From NCBI GenBank assembly GCA_022824225.1, contig JAJEAH010000049.1:1-54456 (forward strand): a stretch of 54,456 nucleotides of DNA, in the 5' to 3' direction. The DNA comes from Chloroflexota bacterium. Its GTDB lineage: Bacteria > Chloroflexota > UBA11872 > VXOZ01. The position numbers and the translations under genes are program-made. Below the pieces are notes generated by a model. That model did no database searches and was not told the DNA's origin. It saw only the letters and a list, made by a program, of their open reading frames with translations. Shown here piece after piece: positions 43,404-52,202 of this stretch; position 1 is the stretch's first letter; each line of letters opens with the position of its first letter.

Positions 43404-44912
43404 CTACTTCCCTTCGCCCTCTAGCGGCACGTGCACGACAGTTAGCCCTAGAGAAGGCGCCCTTACGTGCACTAGTCCCTCGGCGCCAACGCTCGCGCTG
43501 CCCGGCGCCGGCTTAACTACGTCCGGCTGTTCCCACGTGTTGTGGGCCTTGGGATCGTTGCCGGTAAGCACTGTTGACGTGGGATTAGGCGTTGCGCGGC
43601 GGGCGCCAAATGAGACCTGCACATCGATATTCTGCGAGAGGCTCCTGTTTACTAAGAACAGGCTGACGACGCCGCTAGCAGGATCGTAGCTCGCCGAAAC
43701 GTCCACCACGGGCACCTCACCCCTGGCGCCGGCCGTATACGTCGGGCCATCCACGACTGGCGTAAGCGACACTCCCCTGGCGTGCTGCGAAAACAACTGC
43801 AGCGGGTAGTAGATGCTCTGGATCAGTATTCCGTCGGGACTCGTGAGGATGGGCGCGATGACGTTTACGATTTGCGCGATGCAGGCGATCTTCACCACGT
43901 CGGCATGGCGAAGGAAGCTATTCAGGAATTGCGCGCATACGAGGGCGTCTTCCAGGTTGTAGACTTCCTCGATCAGGTGAGGAGCGTGGGACCAGCCGCC
44001 GTCAGTTTGCCTGTTCTTGTACCACACGTTCCATTCATCGAAAGCGACGGAGACGCGCTTGTCGCTCTTCTTGACGCCGCGCACGTAGGCGATCAGGCCG
44101 GCGTAGTCATCCAGAATGCGGTCGATCTCCACGCCTTCGGCCAGGAACCACGCGCTGTCATCCTCGGTATTGCGGCTGTACCGGTGGGCGGAAATGTACT
44201 CAACGTCCTCCCAGCATGCTTCGAGCACCACGCGGTCCCATTCAAGGTACGTGGGCATGGAGCGGCCGGATGAGCCGCAGGCCACGAGCTCAATACTGGG
44301 ATCGATGCCTTTCATGAGACGAGCTGCCTGCTGGGCTTTGGCCGCGTAGGCTTCTGCCGTGCAGTGTCCTGCCTGCCAAGGGCCGTCCATTTCGTTGCCC
44401 AGGCACCAGAGGTCAATGTGGTGGGGTTCATGGTTGCCGTGTTGCCGCCTGGCGTCAGACCATTGTGTGCCGCCTGGCAAGTTGCAGTATTCGACAAGCT
44501 CGGCGGCTTCCCGCGGCCCCAACGTGCCAAGATTGACGGCCATCATGGGTTCGGCATTCAGCCACCGGCACCAGCGGACAAATTCATCGACCCCAAATGT
44601 GTTCGGTTCGATGCTCCGCCAGGCAAAGTCCGGCCGCACTGGCCGGTCTTCCGGCGGACCAATGCCGTCCCGCCAGTCATAGTTGCTGACGAAGTTGCCC
44701 CCGGGATACCGCACGTACGGCATGCCAAGCGTGCGCAAGGCAGCGCCCACGTCCGTGCGAAAGCCGTTGGCATCACTCAGCGGACTGCCGGGATCGTATA
44801 TCCCTTCATACACCGCCCTGCCCATGTGCTCTAGAAACCCGCTGAATAGGCGCGGGTCTATTTCGCCAAGGCTGTGATCGAGGTCTAAGCGGATATTAGC
44901 TCTCATCTGCAT
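43404..44912 (-). CDS. Alpha-N-arabinofuranosidase, glycoside hydrolase family 51
   Basis: This enzyme releases arabinofuranose from arabinan or arabinoxylan side chains. The 502 residues start near MQMRANIRLDLDHSLGEIDPRLFSGFLEHMGRAVYEGIYDP, typical GH51. The acid/base Glu is in LWCLGNEMDGPWQ (about residue 180) and the nucleophile Glu in VAFDEWNVWY (about 295). A C-terminal beta domain ends with PSLGLTVVHVPLEGEGK. There is no signal peptide, so it acts in the cytoplasm on imported oligosaccharides. No strong Shine-Dalgarno; starts at 44906 or 44939 are also possible. Confidence 0.92.
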   Translation of the reverse strand: MQMRANIRLDLDHSLGEIDPRLFSGFLEHMGRAVYEGIYDPGSPLSDANGFRTDVGAALRTLGMPYVRYPGGNFVSNYDWRDGIGPPEDRPVRPDFAWRSIEPNTFGVDEFVRWCRWLNAEPMMAVNLGTLGPREAAELVEYCNLPGGTQWSDARRQHGNHEPHHIDLWCLGNEMDGPWQAGHCTAEAYAAKAQQAARLMKGIDPSIELVACGSSGRSMPTYLEWDRVVLEACWEDVEYISAHRYSRNTEDDSAWFLAEGVEIDRILDDYAGLIAYVRGVKKSDKRVSVAFDEWNVWYKNRQTDGGWSHAPHLIEEVYNLEDALVCAQFLNSFLRHADVVKIACIAQIVNVIAPILTSPDGILIQSIYYPLQLFSQHARGVSLTPVVDGPTYTAGARGEVPVVDVSASYDPASGVVSLFLVNRSLSQNIDVQVSFGARRATPNPTSTVLTGNDPKAHNTWEQPDVVKPAPGSASVGAEGLVHVRAPSLGLTVVHVPLEGEGK

Positions 44913-45017
44913 CGTGCTCAATTGGCCAAAGGAATCCACTGACCGTGAATTCGACAGGATTCCCCCTGAATTCCAAAGACGACTGGCTTTCCCTCAGGCT
45001 TGAGGCCATTTGAGGCC

Positions 45018-45797
45018 CTACGCCCTGCCATGACCCTGCAACTCTATGCGAACTTGCTCAATCAGATTGAGTAAGTCCTCGTACGTGCCTGACCCACCAA
45101 GGTAGTCCCACAATTCGCTGCCAATCAACACTTGCTTGCGCATGTCCATGATTTGCTTCGTGAAGGTGTGCCCGTAACTGTCTCGGTAGATGTAGGGGTT
45201 GTAAGTCAGTCCCAAGAATGCTCTAGAGTCTGCTTGCCCGCGCCTGTTCATTATTGTCAAGTAATAGAGTATTTTTCTCTTGGACTCTGCTGCCACGTCC
45301 AAGTTTGGGCGCGGGCTCTTCAGTTCTATGAATAAGGGACCCCGATCAAAGTCCTCGACGAAAAGATCGGCTGTAACAGACCTGCTCGATAGCCCACCTC
45401 CCCGCGACAAGAGAATGTCCCGCATCTCAGCGTCATGTTCAGGCCGTCGAGGGGACTGACGTTTGCTTGGCGGTGTGCGCAGTTCGGTCACAATCTGCTC
45501 AATCATATTGATGGCCGCATCGTTTACCGGTCCCTCGATTGCATGATTGGTGAACACGCACTTGAAGCGGCTTGCGGCGATGGCTTTGGCCAACGCGGGG
45601 TAAAGTGTTGCACCCATGGTTGTAACTACGCTGCGCTCAACCTTAGCCGCGAGAATGGCTTCTTCAGAAAAGAATAACTGATGGAATGGATAGCCTTGCC
45701 TAACGCCTTCAAGGGACCACTTTGTTAGTTTGGGAGTCTGACTGAGAGCAAACTCACGTAGGATTCTATGCACGGCATTTCGAGTCGACGGCTGCAC
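45018..45797 (-). CDS. TdeIII-like type II restriction endonuclease
   Basis: This is the endonuclease of a restriction-modification pair. It has about 259 residues from GTG 45797. The start MQPSTRNAVHRILREFAL follows GGAAGAG by about 9 bp; a TTG at 45821 inside the methyltransferase is the alternative. A PD-(D/E)xK core is visible as ADLFVED...GPLFIELKSPRPN (Asp then Glu-x-Lys), with AIEGPVNDAAINMIEQIV before it and FLGLTYNPYIYRDSYGHTF after it. I recognise this as the TdeIII endonuclease family (GGNCC specificity in TdeIII itself; the site here is not known). Sequence is AT-richer than neighbours. Confidence 0.82.
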   Translation of the reverse strand: MQPSTRNAVHRILREFALSQTPKLTKWSLEGVRQGYPFHQLFFSEEAILAAKVERSVVTTMGATLYPALAKAIAASRFKCVFTNHAIEGPVNDAAINMIEQIVTELRTPPSKRQSPRRPEHDAEMRDILLSRGGGLSSRSVTADLFVEDFDRGPLFIELKSPRPNLDVAAESKRKILYYLTIMNRRGQADSRAFLGLTYNPYIYRDSYGHTFTKQIMDMRKQVLIGSELWDYLGGSGTYEDLLNLIEQVRIELQGHGRA

Positions 45798-45802
45798 CAA
45801 AG

Positions 45803-47029
45803 CTACTCTTCCGCTACCCAAACGAATATGCTCTCAAAGAAAGCTCCTGCCCTTCTTCCCGTTCTTCTATTCACATGTCGTTCCAGTCTAGTTTCAAGAC
45901 TCATCCCAACTCGCTCTTGAATCTCGTCATACAGTCCCGATTTGTCATTCACGATCACAACCATCCGCCCCCCTCTCGTTAGGCTCTTCTTTACGTTTTG
46001 GAATGATTCAATCATGTTCTCAACATATTCAGTCTTTGCCCTAAGAGAGCTTCCTTTGAGTGCTGGGCCGATTTCGTTGGCGGCCTTCCATGGTAGACCC
46101 AGGAGCTCATACGCATATCTGTGCTGTTCATGGTAGTCGATCAACCCAACGTATGGCGGTGAAGTAATCACAAGGTCAAACTTTGGGAGTTGAGCTCGTC
46201 TGGCATCGTCAGTGATCGTCAGTAGCGCCACGTCCCTTCTTATGGCGGCGTATTCGCTAATCCTCTTCACCGTGTCTGTGCTGTATCGTCTTAGGAACTT
46301 AGCTGAATCCTCCGTTGGTGTGCAGATCCGGCTGTGCTTGTAGCAATAATAGGGCTCAGTTTGAGGGCACTTCGGGAAGTCAAGGTCAAAGTGAGTTGTG
46401 CGGCGCGCCGATCTTGCTGCGCGTGACAGAATCAGCTTGAGTACATCCTGGTAGGTGTAGTCCTCGATCAAGGCACGGTAGGACAATAGCGACGTCAATG
46501 CAGTTGGCGCAAACCATGCTTCGAGATAGTCGTTTGAGTTATACGGCGCCGCATCCTCCATTAGTCTCAACTGAGAAACAGAGAGCGCTCTGACCAAAAT
46601 GTCATTCACTTCGCGCTCAAGCAGCTCGAGGTCATACCTACCAGTCTTCACTCGCGCCATGAGAGTGTTGAATTCTGAAATGTCACACCCAATAGCGTTG
46701 ATGCCCAGGGCTGCTGCCTCGACCAGCGTTGTGCCTGACCCGCAGAATGGGTCACACACCGTTATTGGCTCAAACTTGCGGAGGAAGATTTCCACCAATT
46801 GGGGAACGAATTTCCCAAGGTATGGGTGTAGCCGGTGAACATGCTTGGTCCTTGCACGTTCCGGCAAGTCCTTCTCTCGCCAATTGAGGTTTAGAGACTC
46901 GAGTTTCGTACTGGGTTTGATGGACTCAAAATCAGTAAGGGAGTCTCCGGCATGCTCGGGGCTGTAATTGTGCTTGAGTTCGTTGCCTCTATCGGGCTTG
47001 GTGGCGGAATTCAGGTCCCTCTGACTCAT
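45803..47029 (-). CDS. Site-specific DNA methyltransferase of the R-M pair
   Basis: This is an amino-methyltransferase (N4-cytosine or N6-adenine) protecting the cognate site. The 408 residues carry motif I VCDPFCGSGTTLVEAA (about 93-101) and motif IV DLVITSPPYVGL (about 289-293); TSPPY is typical of N4-cytosine enzymes. About 190 residues lie between them, so the probable recognition region is between motif I and motif IV. The start ATG at 47029 overlaps the stop of the upstream flavoprotein gene as ATGA and begins MSQRDLNSATKPDRG. The endonuclease follows directly. Composition is AT-richer than the flanks, which suggests transfer. Confidence 0.9.
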   Translation of the reverse strand: MSQRDLNSATKPDRGNELKHNYSPEHAGDSLTDFESIKPSTKLESLNLNWREKDLPERARTKHVHRLHPYLGKFVPQLVEIFLRKFEPITVCDPFCGSGTTLVEAAALGINAIGCDISEFNTLMARVKTGRYDLELLEREVNDILVRALSVSQLRLMEDAAPYNSNDYLEAWFAPTALTSLLSYRALIEDYTYQDVLKLILSRAARSARRTTHFDLDFPKCPQTEPYYCYKHSRICTPTEDSAKFLRRYSTDTVKRISEYAAIRRDVALLTITDDARRAQLPKFDLVITSPPYVGLIDYHEQHRYAYELLGLPWKAANEIGPALKGSSLRAKTEYVENMIESFQNVKKSLTRGGRMVVIVNDKSGLYDEIQERVGMSLETRLERHVNRRTGRRAGAFFESIFVWVAEE

Positions 47030-48186
47030 AGTAGGGCCGGCACCCAACCAAGTTCTTCCCGCCAGGTGGGGCTAACAGTGCCGAATCTATCCATGCGCAG
47101 CCCACTTATGTCCACACTGGTCTCACCGTGGAGAACCAAGTCGCTCACGACTCTGCCAGTAGCCGCTACGATGGCGAATCCGTGCGCGGAAGCCGAGACG
47201 AACACGAAGTTGCTCGGCCGGTCTAGCACATCGATGATTGGTAGAGAGTCTGGGGCTTGCTCGATCACACCCGCCCAACTGCGGATGACGGGCACGTCCG
47301 CCACCCCTGGGAACAAGTCGGCAAGCCGACGGGCAATGTTCCGAATGAGGGGTGTGTTGGGCTTGTCGGGATCGCCGGTCAGGTCTACGTCGATCCACTC
47401 GTGAGGCCCGCCGCCGTAAAGTAGATTGCCTTTCTTGGCTTGCCGACCGTAAAGGCCGTTTCCCACCAGCGCGCACTCAAAGAGCGGCTCCAGCGGAGCA
47501 GTGGCAATTATCTCTGCCCGCGCCGTCGCGAGAGGCACACGAACGTCCAGCATTTCGAGGAACAACGCCGTTTGCGGCCCGGCTGCGCACACCACCGTGT
47601 CGGCCTCGATTGTGCCGGCCGTAGTCTCAACCGCCGCGATCCTGTCGCCGGAGAGCTTGAAGCCCGTGGCGGCCGTATGCTGGAGCAGCGTGCCGCCCCG
47701 GTCCTGCAAAGCCCACGCGAATGCCTGGACGGTGCGCTGGGGATTGGCGTGAGCGCCCTTCGGGAAGAATATCCCGCCTAGGTTTCTATCAGTTACAAAG
47801 GGCGCCATGTCCTTTATTTCGTGAGGATCCAGTACGTCCACGTGCACGCCGAAGCGGACCCCAACCTTCTTTTCGGTCAAGTAGCGGTCCATCTCTGCTT
47901 CGGACACGGCAACCTGGAGCCTCCCGGCCTGCACGAACTCGGTGGGATAGCCCAATTCATCGTCCAGCGTCGGCCACAAGCGCACGGACTCCACCGCCAA
48001 CGGCACCAAGTCCGGCTCGTCGGTGCGCTCACTGATCATCCCACCGTTGCGCCCGGAAGCCTCGGCGCCAACGACCCCTTTCTCGATGACGACGACGTTC
48101 TTGCCTGCCTTGGCCAAATAGTAAGCCGTGCTCAGGCCCGAAATGCCACCGCCAATGACGACTACGTCCGCTCGGTTACTAGGCAT
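47026..48186 (-). CDS. FAD-dependent oxidoreductase, DAO family (amine/opine oxidase beta-like)
   Basis: This is a 386-residue flavoprotein of the D-amino-acid oxidase fold (sarcosine oxidase beta, HcnC and opine oxidase B type). It has ADVVVIGGGISGLSTAYYLAKAG, VVIEKGVVGAEASGRNGGMIS, the C-terminal IRSWAGVIEQAPDSLPIIDVLDR and VSASAHGFAIVAATGRVVSDLV. The start at ATG 48186 has CGGAG about 8 bp upstream. It follows the other flavoprotein subunit by 31 bp. Its stop codon overlaps the start of the DNA methyltransferase. The substrate is likely an N-alkyl amino acid. Confidence 0.87.
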   Translation of the reverse strand: MPSNRADVVVIGGGISGLSTAYYLAKAGKNVVVIEKGVVGAEASGRNGGMISERTDEPDLVPLAVESVRLWPTLDDELGYPTEFVQAGRLQVAVSEAEMDRYLTEKKVGVRFGVHVDVLDPHEIKDMAPFVTDRNLGGIFFPKGAHANPQRTVQAFAWALQDRGGTLLQHTAATGFKLSGDRIAAVETTAGTIEADTVVCAAGPQTALFLEMLDVRVPLATARAEIIATAPLEPLFECALVGNGLYGRQAKKGNLLYGGGPHEWIDVDLTGDPDKPNTPLIRNIARRLADLFPGVADVPVIRSWAGVIEQAPDSLPIIDVLDRPSNFVFVSASAHGFAIVAATGRVVSDLVLHGETSVDISGLRMDRFGTVSPTWREELGWVPALL

Positions 48187-48217
48187 ACTGCCACTCCGCT
48201 GATCCACTGAACACTGC

Positions 48218-49750
48218 CTATCCCAACACTCTACTCACGGGAACGAACCACTTGACCCAGTTTTCACGCATCTCCTCCGTCTCATCGTGCGGCCACATGA
48301 CCTTCAACGGCAACGGTCGCACCGGCGGCCGATAGGACATGAACGGTACATCGGCGATATTGGCGCCGGACTCCGCAGCCAGCAGCAGCGAAGCCTGCTC
48401 GCGGCAACGCCGGCCCTGGCATTCGCCCATGCCGACCCGCGTCAAGCGCCTGACCTGGTCCGGATTCACCGGGCCGTCCTGCAACTGAGTTTGCAGGCTC
48501 CGAAGGCTCATTTGCTCTGACTGCCAATTCAAGTAGCGGGGCGGCTGCAATTCTATAAGCTCCGCGCGGGTAACTTCCTCGCACTCGCAGGCAAATACAT
48601 CGAGCCCGCCGGCATTGACGAGGGATTGTAGCCATTCATTCCATGCCGAATGAACTGAGACCGGTTGTGCGGCGACGGCCTCAGCCTGGATCTCAGTCCG
48701 CCGGGCAAGGGCCGCAGTCTCGTCGATGGCGCCCAGCGACTCGGCGGCGGCAAGACCCGCGAGGCGGCCCTGATTGCGCGCAATCTCAGGGCTCAGGACC
48801 ATCCCGTCGTGGAAGCCCGCGACATCGCCCGCCACAAACACACCCTCGACGCTGGTGCGCATCCGCTCGTCATGGTCCGGCACATAGCCGCCAAGCTCAG
48901 ATTTGAAGCTTATTTCGCAGTCCAGGAGACTGAGAAGCTCTATATTGGGCACGAGGCCGATTGCTTGGCACACCGTATCGGCGGCGATCGTCTTTTCGGA
49001 ACCGCTGACCGGCTCGTTGCTTTCGTCTACCGCGACGAGCACAACGGACTCGATACCATCTTCGCTGCCGACGGCTTCCCTCAAAGTATGGGAGTTGTGT
49101 ACGTCAACACCGTTTTGCCGAAGTTCCTGCAGGAGGGACCCGTCGCCGCGCACTGAGGGAGACACATCCACAATAGCAACGACTTCTACGCCGCTATGCA
49201 GCGCCATCCTTGCGGTCGTAAGGCCCAGGTTGCCCGAGCCCAAGATAATCATGCGCCGCGAAGTTGATGCCTGGTAGCGACTCAGCAGCGCGTGCGCGCC
49301 GTTGGCTCCCATCGCTCCCGCCAAGTCTGAACCGGCAAACGAAAAGTTCAGATCTCGGGCGCCGGCTGCCACTATGAGTCGGTCATACTTTACAACCCAC
49401 GACTGCTTGTCGTCGGCCAGGCCTAGCTGTGGACCGTCAAGTTTCCGGCTGGTGTCCGTATTGCGAAAAGCGCCCCACACGCACGTGCCAAGCTGAACCT
49501 CGACCCCGGCTGCCTCAGCCTCCGCCAACGCGCCATTGGCCGCGGTTACCCTCTGGAGCATCACATCCTTGTCGCTCACCGTGTCCATGGTTCTTCTGCC
49601 GAAGAACTGGGGCACGTCCATCGCCATCATGGATGCGCCGATGGGGTTCTCGTCGATGAGCGTGACCTGAACCCCGGCCCGGGCCGCCTCGATGGCAGCA
49701 GCCGTCCCGGCTGTGCCAGCCCCCACAACCACCAACGGTTTGGTTTCCAT
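48218..49750 (-). CDS. FAD/NAD(P) oxidoreductase with C-terminal BFD [2Fe-2S] domain (opine oxidase alpha/HcnB-like)
   Basis: This is a 510-residue flavoprotein with two nucleotide sites: VVVGAGTAGTAAAIEAARAG at the N-terminus and MIILGSGNLGLTTARMAL mid-protein, plus VEGVFVAGDVAGFHDG. The C-terminal part has CECEEVTRAELI and GMGECQGRRCREQ, the four cysteines of a BFD-like [2Fe-2S] domain. That combination is found in HcnB, opine oxidase A and similar alpha subunits. The start at 49750 follows GGGAGGG by 7 bp. It pairs with the DAO-type subunit downstream and is 77 bp after the methyltransferase-like gene. No separate small ferredoxin subunit is present. Confidence 0.87.
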   Translation of the reverse strand: METKPLVVVGAGTAGTAAAIEAARAGVQVTLIDENPIGASMMAMDVPQFFGRRTMDTVSDKDVMLQRVTAANGALAEAEAAGVEVQLGTCVWGAFRNTDTSRKLDGPQLGLADDKQSWVVKYDRLIVAAGARDLNFSFAGSDLAGAMGANGAHALLSRYQASTSRRMIILGSGNLGLTTARMALHSGVEVVAIVDVSPSVRGDGSLLQELRQNGVDVHNSHTLREAVGSEDGIESVVLVAVDESNEPVSGSEKTIAADTVCQAIGLVPNIELLSLLDCEISFKSELGGYVPDHDERMRTSVEGVFVAGDVAGFHDGMVLSPEIARNQGRLAGLAAAESLGAIDETAALARRTEIQAEAVAAQPVSVHSAWNEWLQSLVNAGGLDVFACECEEVTRAELIELQPPRYLNWQSEQMSLRSLQTQLQDGPVNPDQVRRLTRVGMGECQGRRCREQASLLLAAESGANIADVPFMSYRPPVRPLPLKVMWPHDETEEMRENWVKWFVPVSRVLG

Positions 49751-49827
49751 GTGTGACCCTCCCGACAATGCGGAAGCCTGCTTTACATCAGGCGTGACTA
49801 GAATTTGTCTATTCTACGCTAGGCGCC

Positions 49828-50889
49828 TTACGCGCCTAATTGCGGCGAGGCAATCCGGTCCGGCAAGGCGCCTGCCAAGGCCCTGATGTACTCCGGCCCA
49901 AACCCACAACACGTGCCAATGACTTGAACCCCCATGCCGACCCACTGTGCGGCCTCGCGCGTCAAGGCATCGGCGGACTCCTCATTTTCTATGCTGCTGT
50001 CCTGCCAAGTGTCAAGATAGTCTTCCCTACCCGCATCCGGATAGGAAATAATGGGACCGTGCCATGCTTCTTTGACGACTTGCAACGCCTTCGTAGTATC
50101 GCTTACTCTACTGTGAAACACGCCCAGGGCGTCGGGCTGGAGCGCCGCGATTTCCGTAACGGCTTGGGCCAGAGTCATTTCATTGTCGACTGTCCGCCAC
50201 GTCGACGTCCACATTGGCAACCCCAGGCCGACACTGTAATTGCGGTCTTCTGCGAAATCCATCCTGACGGTCTGTCCGTCTGCAGCCAGCGAGGCCGTAA
50301 ACGCCACCCACACCGGCAGTCCCGTGCTCTTCGCCGCTTCCGTGGCAATCGCTCTGGACTCGTTGTCGGACCACAGATTCTCGATCAAGAAGAAGTCCAC
50401 GCCGGATTCTGCCAAAATGTCCGCCTGCTCCCTGGCGTGGAATCGCAATTCCTCCACCGAGAGACTGGCGCCGTAGCCGTAGCCGGTGCCGCCAAGCAGT
50501 GTTCCGGTCTTGCGGTCGCGAATAGGAATGCGGCACGAGATTGAGCCGGCAATGTACACCGGGTTGTCTCCGGCGGCCCGGTCTCTCGCCTCAAGCGCTG
50601 CGTCCACGGCTCGGACGTTCACTTCCCTCACCAATTCTCCGTAGCCCGACGCTTCCAGCGCCGGTCGCAATGTGTTGAAGGTATTGGTGGTTATGATGTT
50701 GGCTCCCGCGCGGATGTACCGCTCGTGCATTTGCCTCACCGTTGCCGGATGCGTATAGTTGCCGGGGCCGCACCATGAAGCCGGGTCCATCGGCACGCCC
50801 ATATTCTGGAGTTCAGTCCCAATGGCCCCATCCAAGACGATCACCTCGCCTTGGTCCAAACGGCTCCTCAATTGCAGATATTTGGACAT
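49828..50889 (-). CDS. Homocysteine S-methyltransferase family protein with altered zinc site
   Basis: This is a 353-residue TIM-barrel protein of the homocysteine methyltransferase family (MmuM, betaine-homocysteine methyltransferase). It begins VIVLDGAIGTELQNMG, with ANIITTNTFNT near residue 65 and FFLIENLWSDNE near 170. The C-terminal zinc pair is VIGTCCGFGPEYI (Cys327, Cys328). The third zinc ligand, normally Cys in a G-x-N-C motif, is His259 in ALGVFHSRV. A promoter lies 95-123 bp upstream. It is the first gene of an operon with the two flavoprotein subunits. Its methyl donor may be a methylated amine. Confidence 0.86.
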   Translation of the reverse strand: MSKYLQLRSRLDQGEVIVLDGAIGTELQNMGVPMDPASWCGPGNYTHPATVRQMHERYIRAGANIITTNTFNTLRPALEASGYGELVREVNVRAVDAALEARDRAAGDNPVYIAGSISCRIPIRDRKTGTLLGGTGYGYGASLSVEELRFHAREQADILAESGVDFFLIENLWSDNESRAIATEAAKSTGLPVWVAFTASLAADGQTVRMDFAEDRNYSVGLGLPMWTSTWRTVDNEMTLAQAVTEIAALQPDALGVFHSRVSDTTKALQVVKEAWHGPIISYPDAGREDYLDTWQDSSIENEESADALTREAAQWVGMGVQVIGTCCGFGPEYIRALAGALPDRIASPQLGA

Positions 50890-50983
50890 GACCCAAGTCC
50901 TTCTTTGACTCAGAACTATACCCAGTAATCTCCAAGGAAAGCTGCCTTAATCCAGGCGAAGAACGATGATAGAGATTAGCGCT

Positions 50984-51012
50984 ATTCTAGTCTTTCAATG
51001 CCCTCCAGTCAA
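50984..51012 (-). promoter_or_regulatory. Sigma-70-type promoter of the methyltransferase/flavoprotein/R-M operon
   Basis: On the - strand TTGACT (51012-51007) and TAGAAT (50989-50984) are separated by exactly 17 bp. The predicted start of transcription lies near 50977, giving a leader of about 90 bases before the ATG at 50889. The surrounding stretch is AT-rich. Confidence 0.62.
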
Positions 51013-51079
51013 CAAGTCAATCACACAAACACTCCCTTTATTTTTTGTTCGATCAACCGGTTTGCGCCCGCAAGAAATA

Positions 51080-51092
51080 GCCTGGTCCAGGC
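51080..51092 (-). terminator. Weak hairpin after the SAM methyltransferase gene
   Basis: GCCTGGTCCAGGC is a perfect short palindrome nine bases past the stop codon; on the - strand it is followed by TATTTCTT. It is too short to be certain. Confidence 0.3.
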
Positions 51093-51100
51093 CCTGCCGC

Positions 51101-51724
51101 TCATCGCTTTTGCGCTAGAACCAGAGGATGATCCTCGGTGAATTCCTGTGCCGATTCAGCGTAGCCGGAACCGGTAGATTCCGACTGAACCAGCATGAAT
51201 CCAGTGCGAGAGAGAATCTCAATATACCCAGAGAGACGGTAGTTACTCCAATACATCGTGACGCTAAAGAAGCCGTCTTCCGTGTATCCCTCCTCACTGA
51301 AATGGCTCAAAGTACACAAGAAGAGCCCACCCGGCGCGAGCCAACGGTGAATTCTGCGAAAGAGAAGTGAGTGCTCCTCCCGAGGAAGGTGGAATATGGA
51401 ATAGAACGCTACCACCGCACTGAAGCTCGCCGGAGGAAAGCGGAGTGACATGATGTCAGCGCACGTGAAGTTGCCGGTTGGGACGTTCTGCTGAGCCCGC
51501 CGGATCATCTCCCGGGAAAGGTCTACGCCCGTGACGTTGAAACGTTCGGCCAGCGCCTTTGCGATTGGGACACCGGCGCCGCAACCAATGTCGAGCACCG
51601 CGTCACCTTCATGCAACCTGTCGCGTAGCCTTAGAAGCTCGGCGCCCGCTTCAGCCTTGCGAGACTTGTCGTAAGCCTGTGCGCATGTGTCATAGCCTTT
51701 CCTAACGAGCGCTTTGTAATCCAT
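51101..51724 (-). CDS. Class I SAM-dependent methyltransferase
   Basis: This is a 207-residue Rossmann-fold methyltransferase. It has AVLDIGCGAGVPIAKALAERF (SAM motif I), VTGVDLSREMIRRAQQN (motif II acidic), TGNFTCADIMSLRFPPASFSAVVAFYSIFHL (motif IV), and APGGLFLCTLS. These place it among small-molecule methyltransferases of the UbiE/Methyltransf_11/25 group; the substrate is not deducible. The ATG at 51724 begins MDYKALVRKGYD, the usual start for such proteins; an upstream frame to 51823 adds 33 residues. No strong ribosome site is seen. It lies apart from the upstream tRNA-His. Confidence 0.85.
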   Translation of the reverse strand: MDYKALVRKGYDTCAQAYDKSRKAEAGAELLRLRDRLHEGDAVLDIGCGAGVPIAKALAERFNVTGVDLSREMIRRAQQNVPTGNFTCADIMSLRFPPASFSAVVAFYSIFHLPREEHSLLFRRIHRWLAPGGLFLCTLSHFSEEGYTEDGFFSVTMYWSNYRLSGYIEILSRTGFMLVQSESTGSGYAESAQEFTEDHPLVLAQKR

Positions 51725-51911
51725 CTTCGGATCAATCGCGGGATTCAAGGTAGCAAGGCTCCCTCGATTTGCAGCATGTCCTGACGGGGTGGGCCATTGC
51801 GGTGCGGCAAAGACCGGAAACATGCTAGCGCGTGAGTGCTCAAGCTAGCGCGCGAGTGCAGGCGCTTGCAGGCCTGTATAGCAAAGGTCTAGCAAAGTAC
51901 GAATAAGGGAG

Positions 51912-51989
51912 TGGGGTGGCTGAGGGGACTCGAACCCCCAACCGCTGGAGCCACAGTCCAGAGCTCTAACCTGTTGAGCTACAGCCACC
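51912..51989 (-). tRNA. tRNA-His (anticodon GTG)
   Basis: The cloverleaf folds on the - strand: an extra 5' G (G-1) opposite C73 as needed for tRNA-His, acceptor GTGGCTG/CAGCCAC, D arm GCTC/GAGC, anticodon stem CTGGA/TCCAG with loop CTGTGGC giving anticodon GTG, and T arm GGGGG/CCCCT with loop TTCGAGT. The 3' CCA is encoded. Confidence 0.93.
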
Positions 51990-52011
51990 GTGCGGAGCAT
52001 CTACCTAGCTA

Positions 52012-52041
52012 AGTCTAGCAAGCAAATTGGTCTCTCGTCAA
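52012..52041 (-). promoter_or_regulatory. Promoter of tRNA-His
   Basis: On the - strand TTGACG (52041-52036) is followed after 18 bp by TAGACT (52017-52012). Transcription would start about 15-20 bases before the tRNA. Confidence 0.5.
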
Positions 52042-52202
52042 TGAAGCAATTGTTGCCGGACTGAGGCGTTTGCGCAGCGGTTGCGCGAAACCGGTATCGT
52101 GAGGCCTAGGCCGCAGTTGAAGCGCCGCCGAGCCCAACTGACCTGTCGCCCTTACTACGGTTTCCTCAATGCATTTGGGCAGCTCAGCGACCGACGCTGG
52201 GG

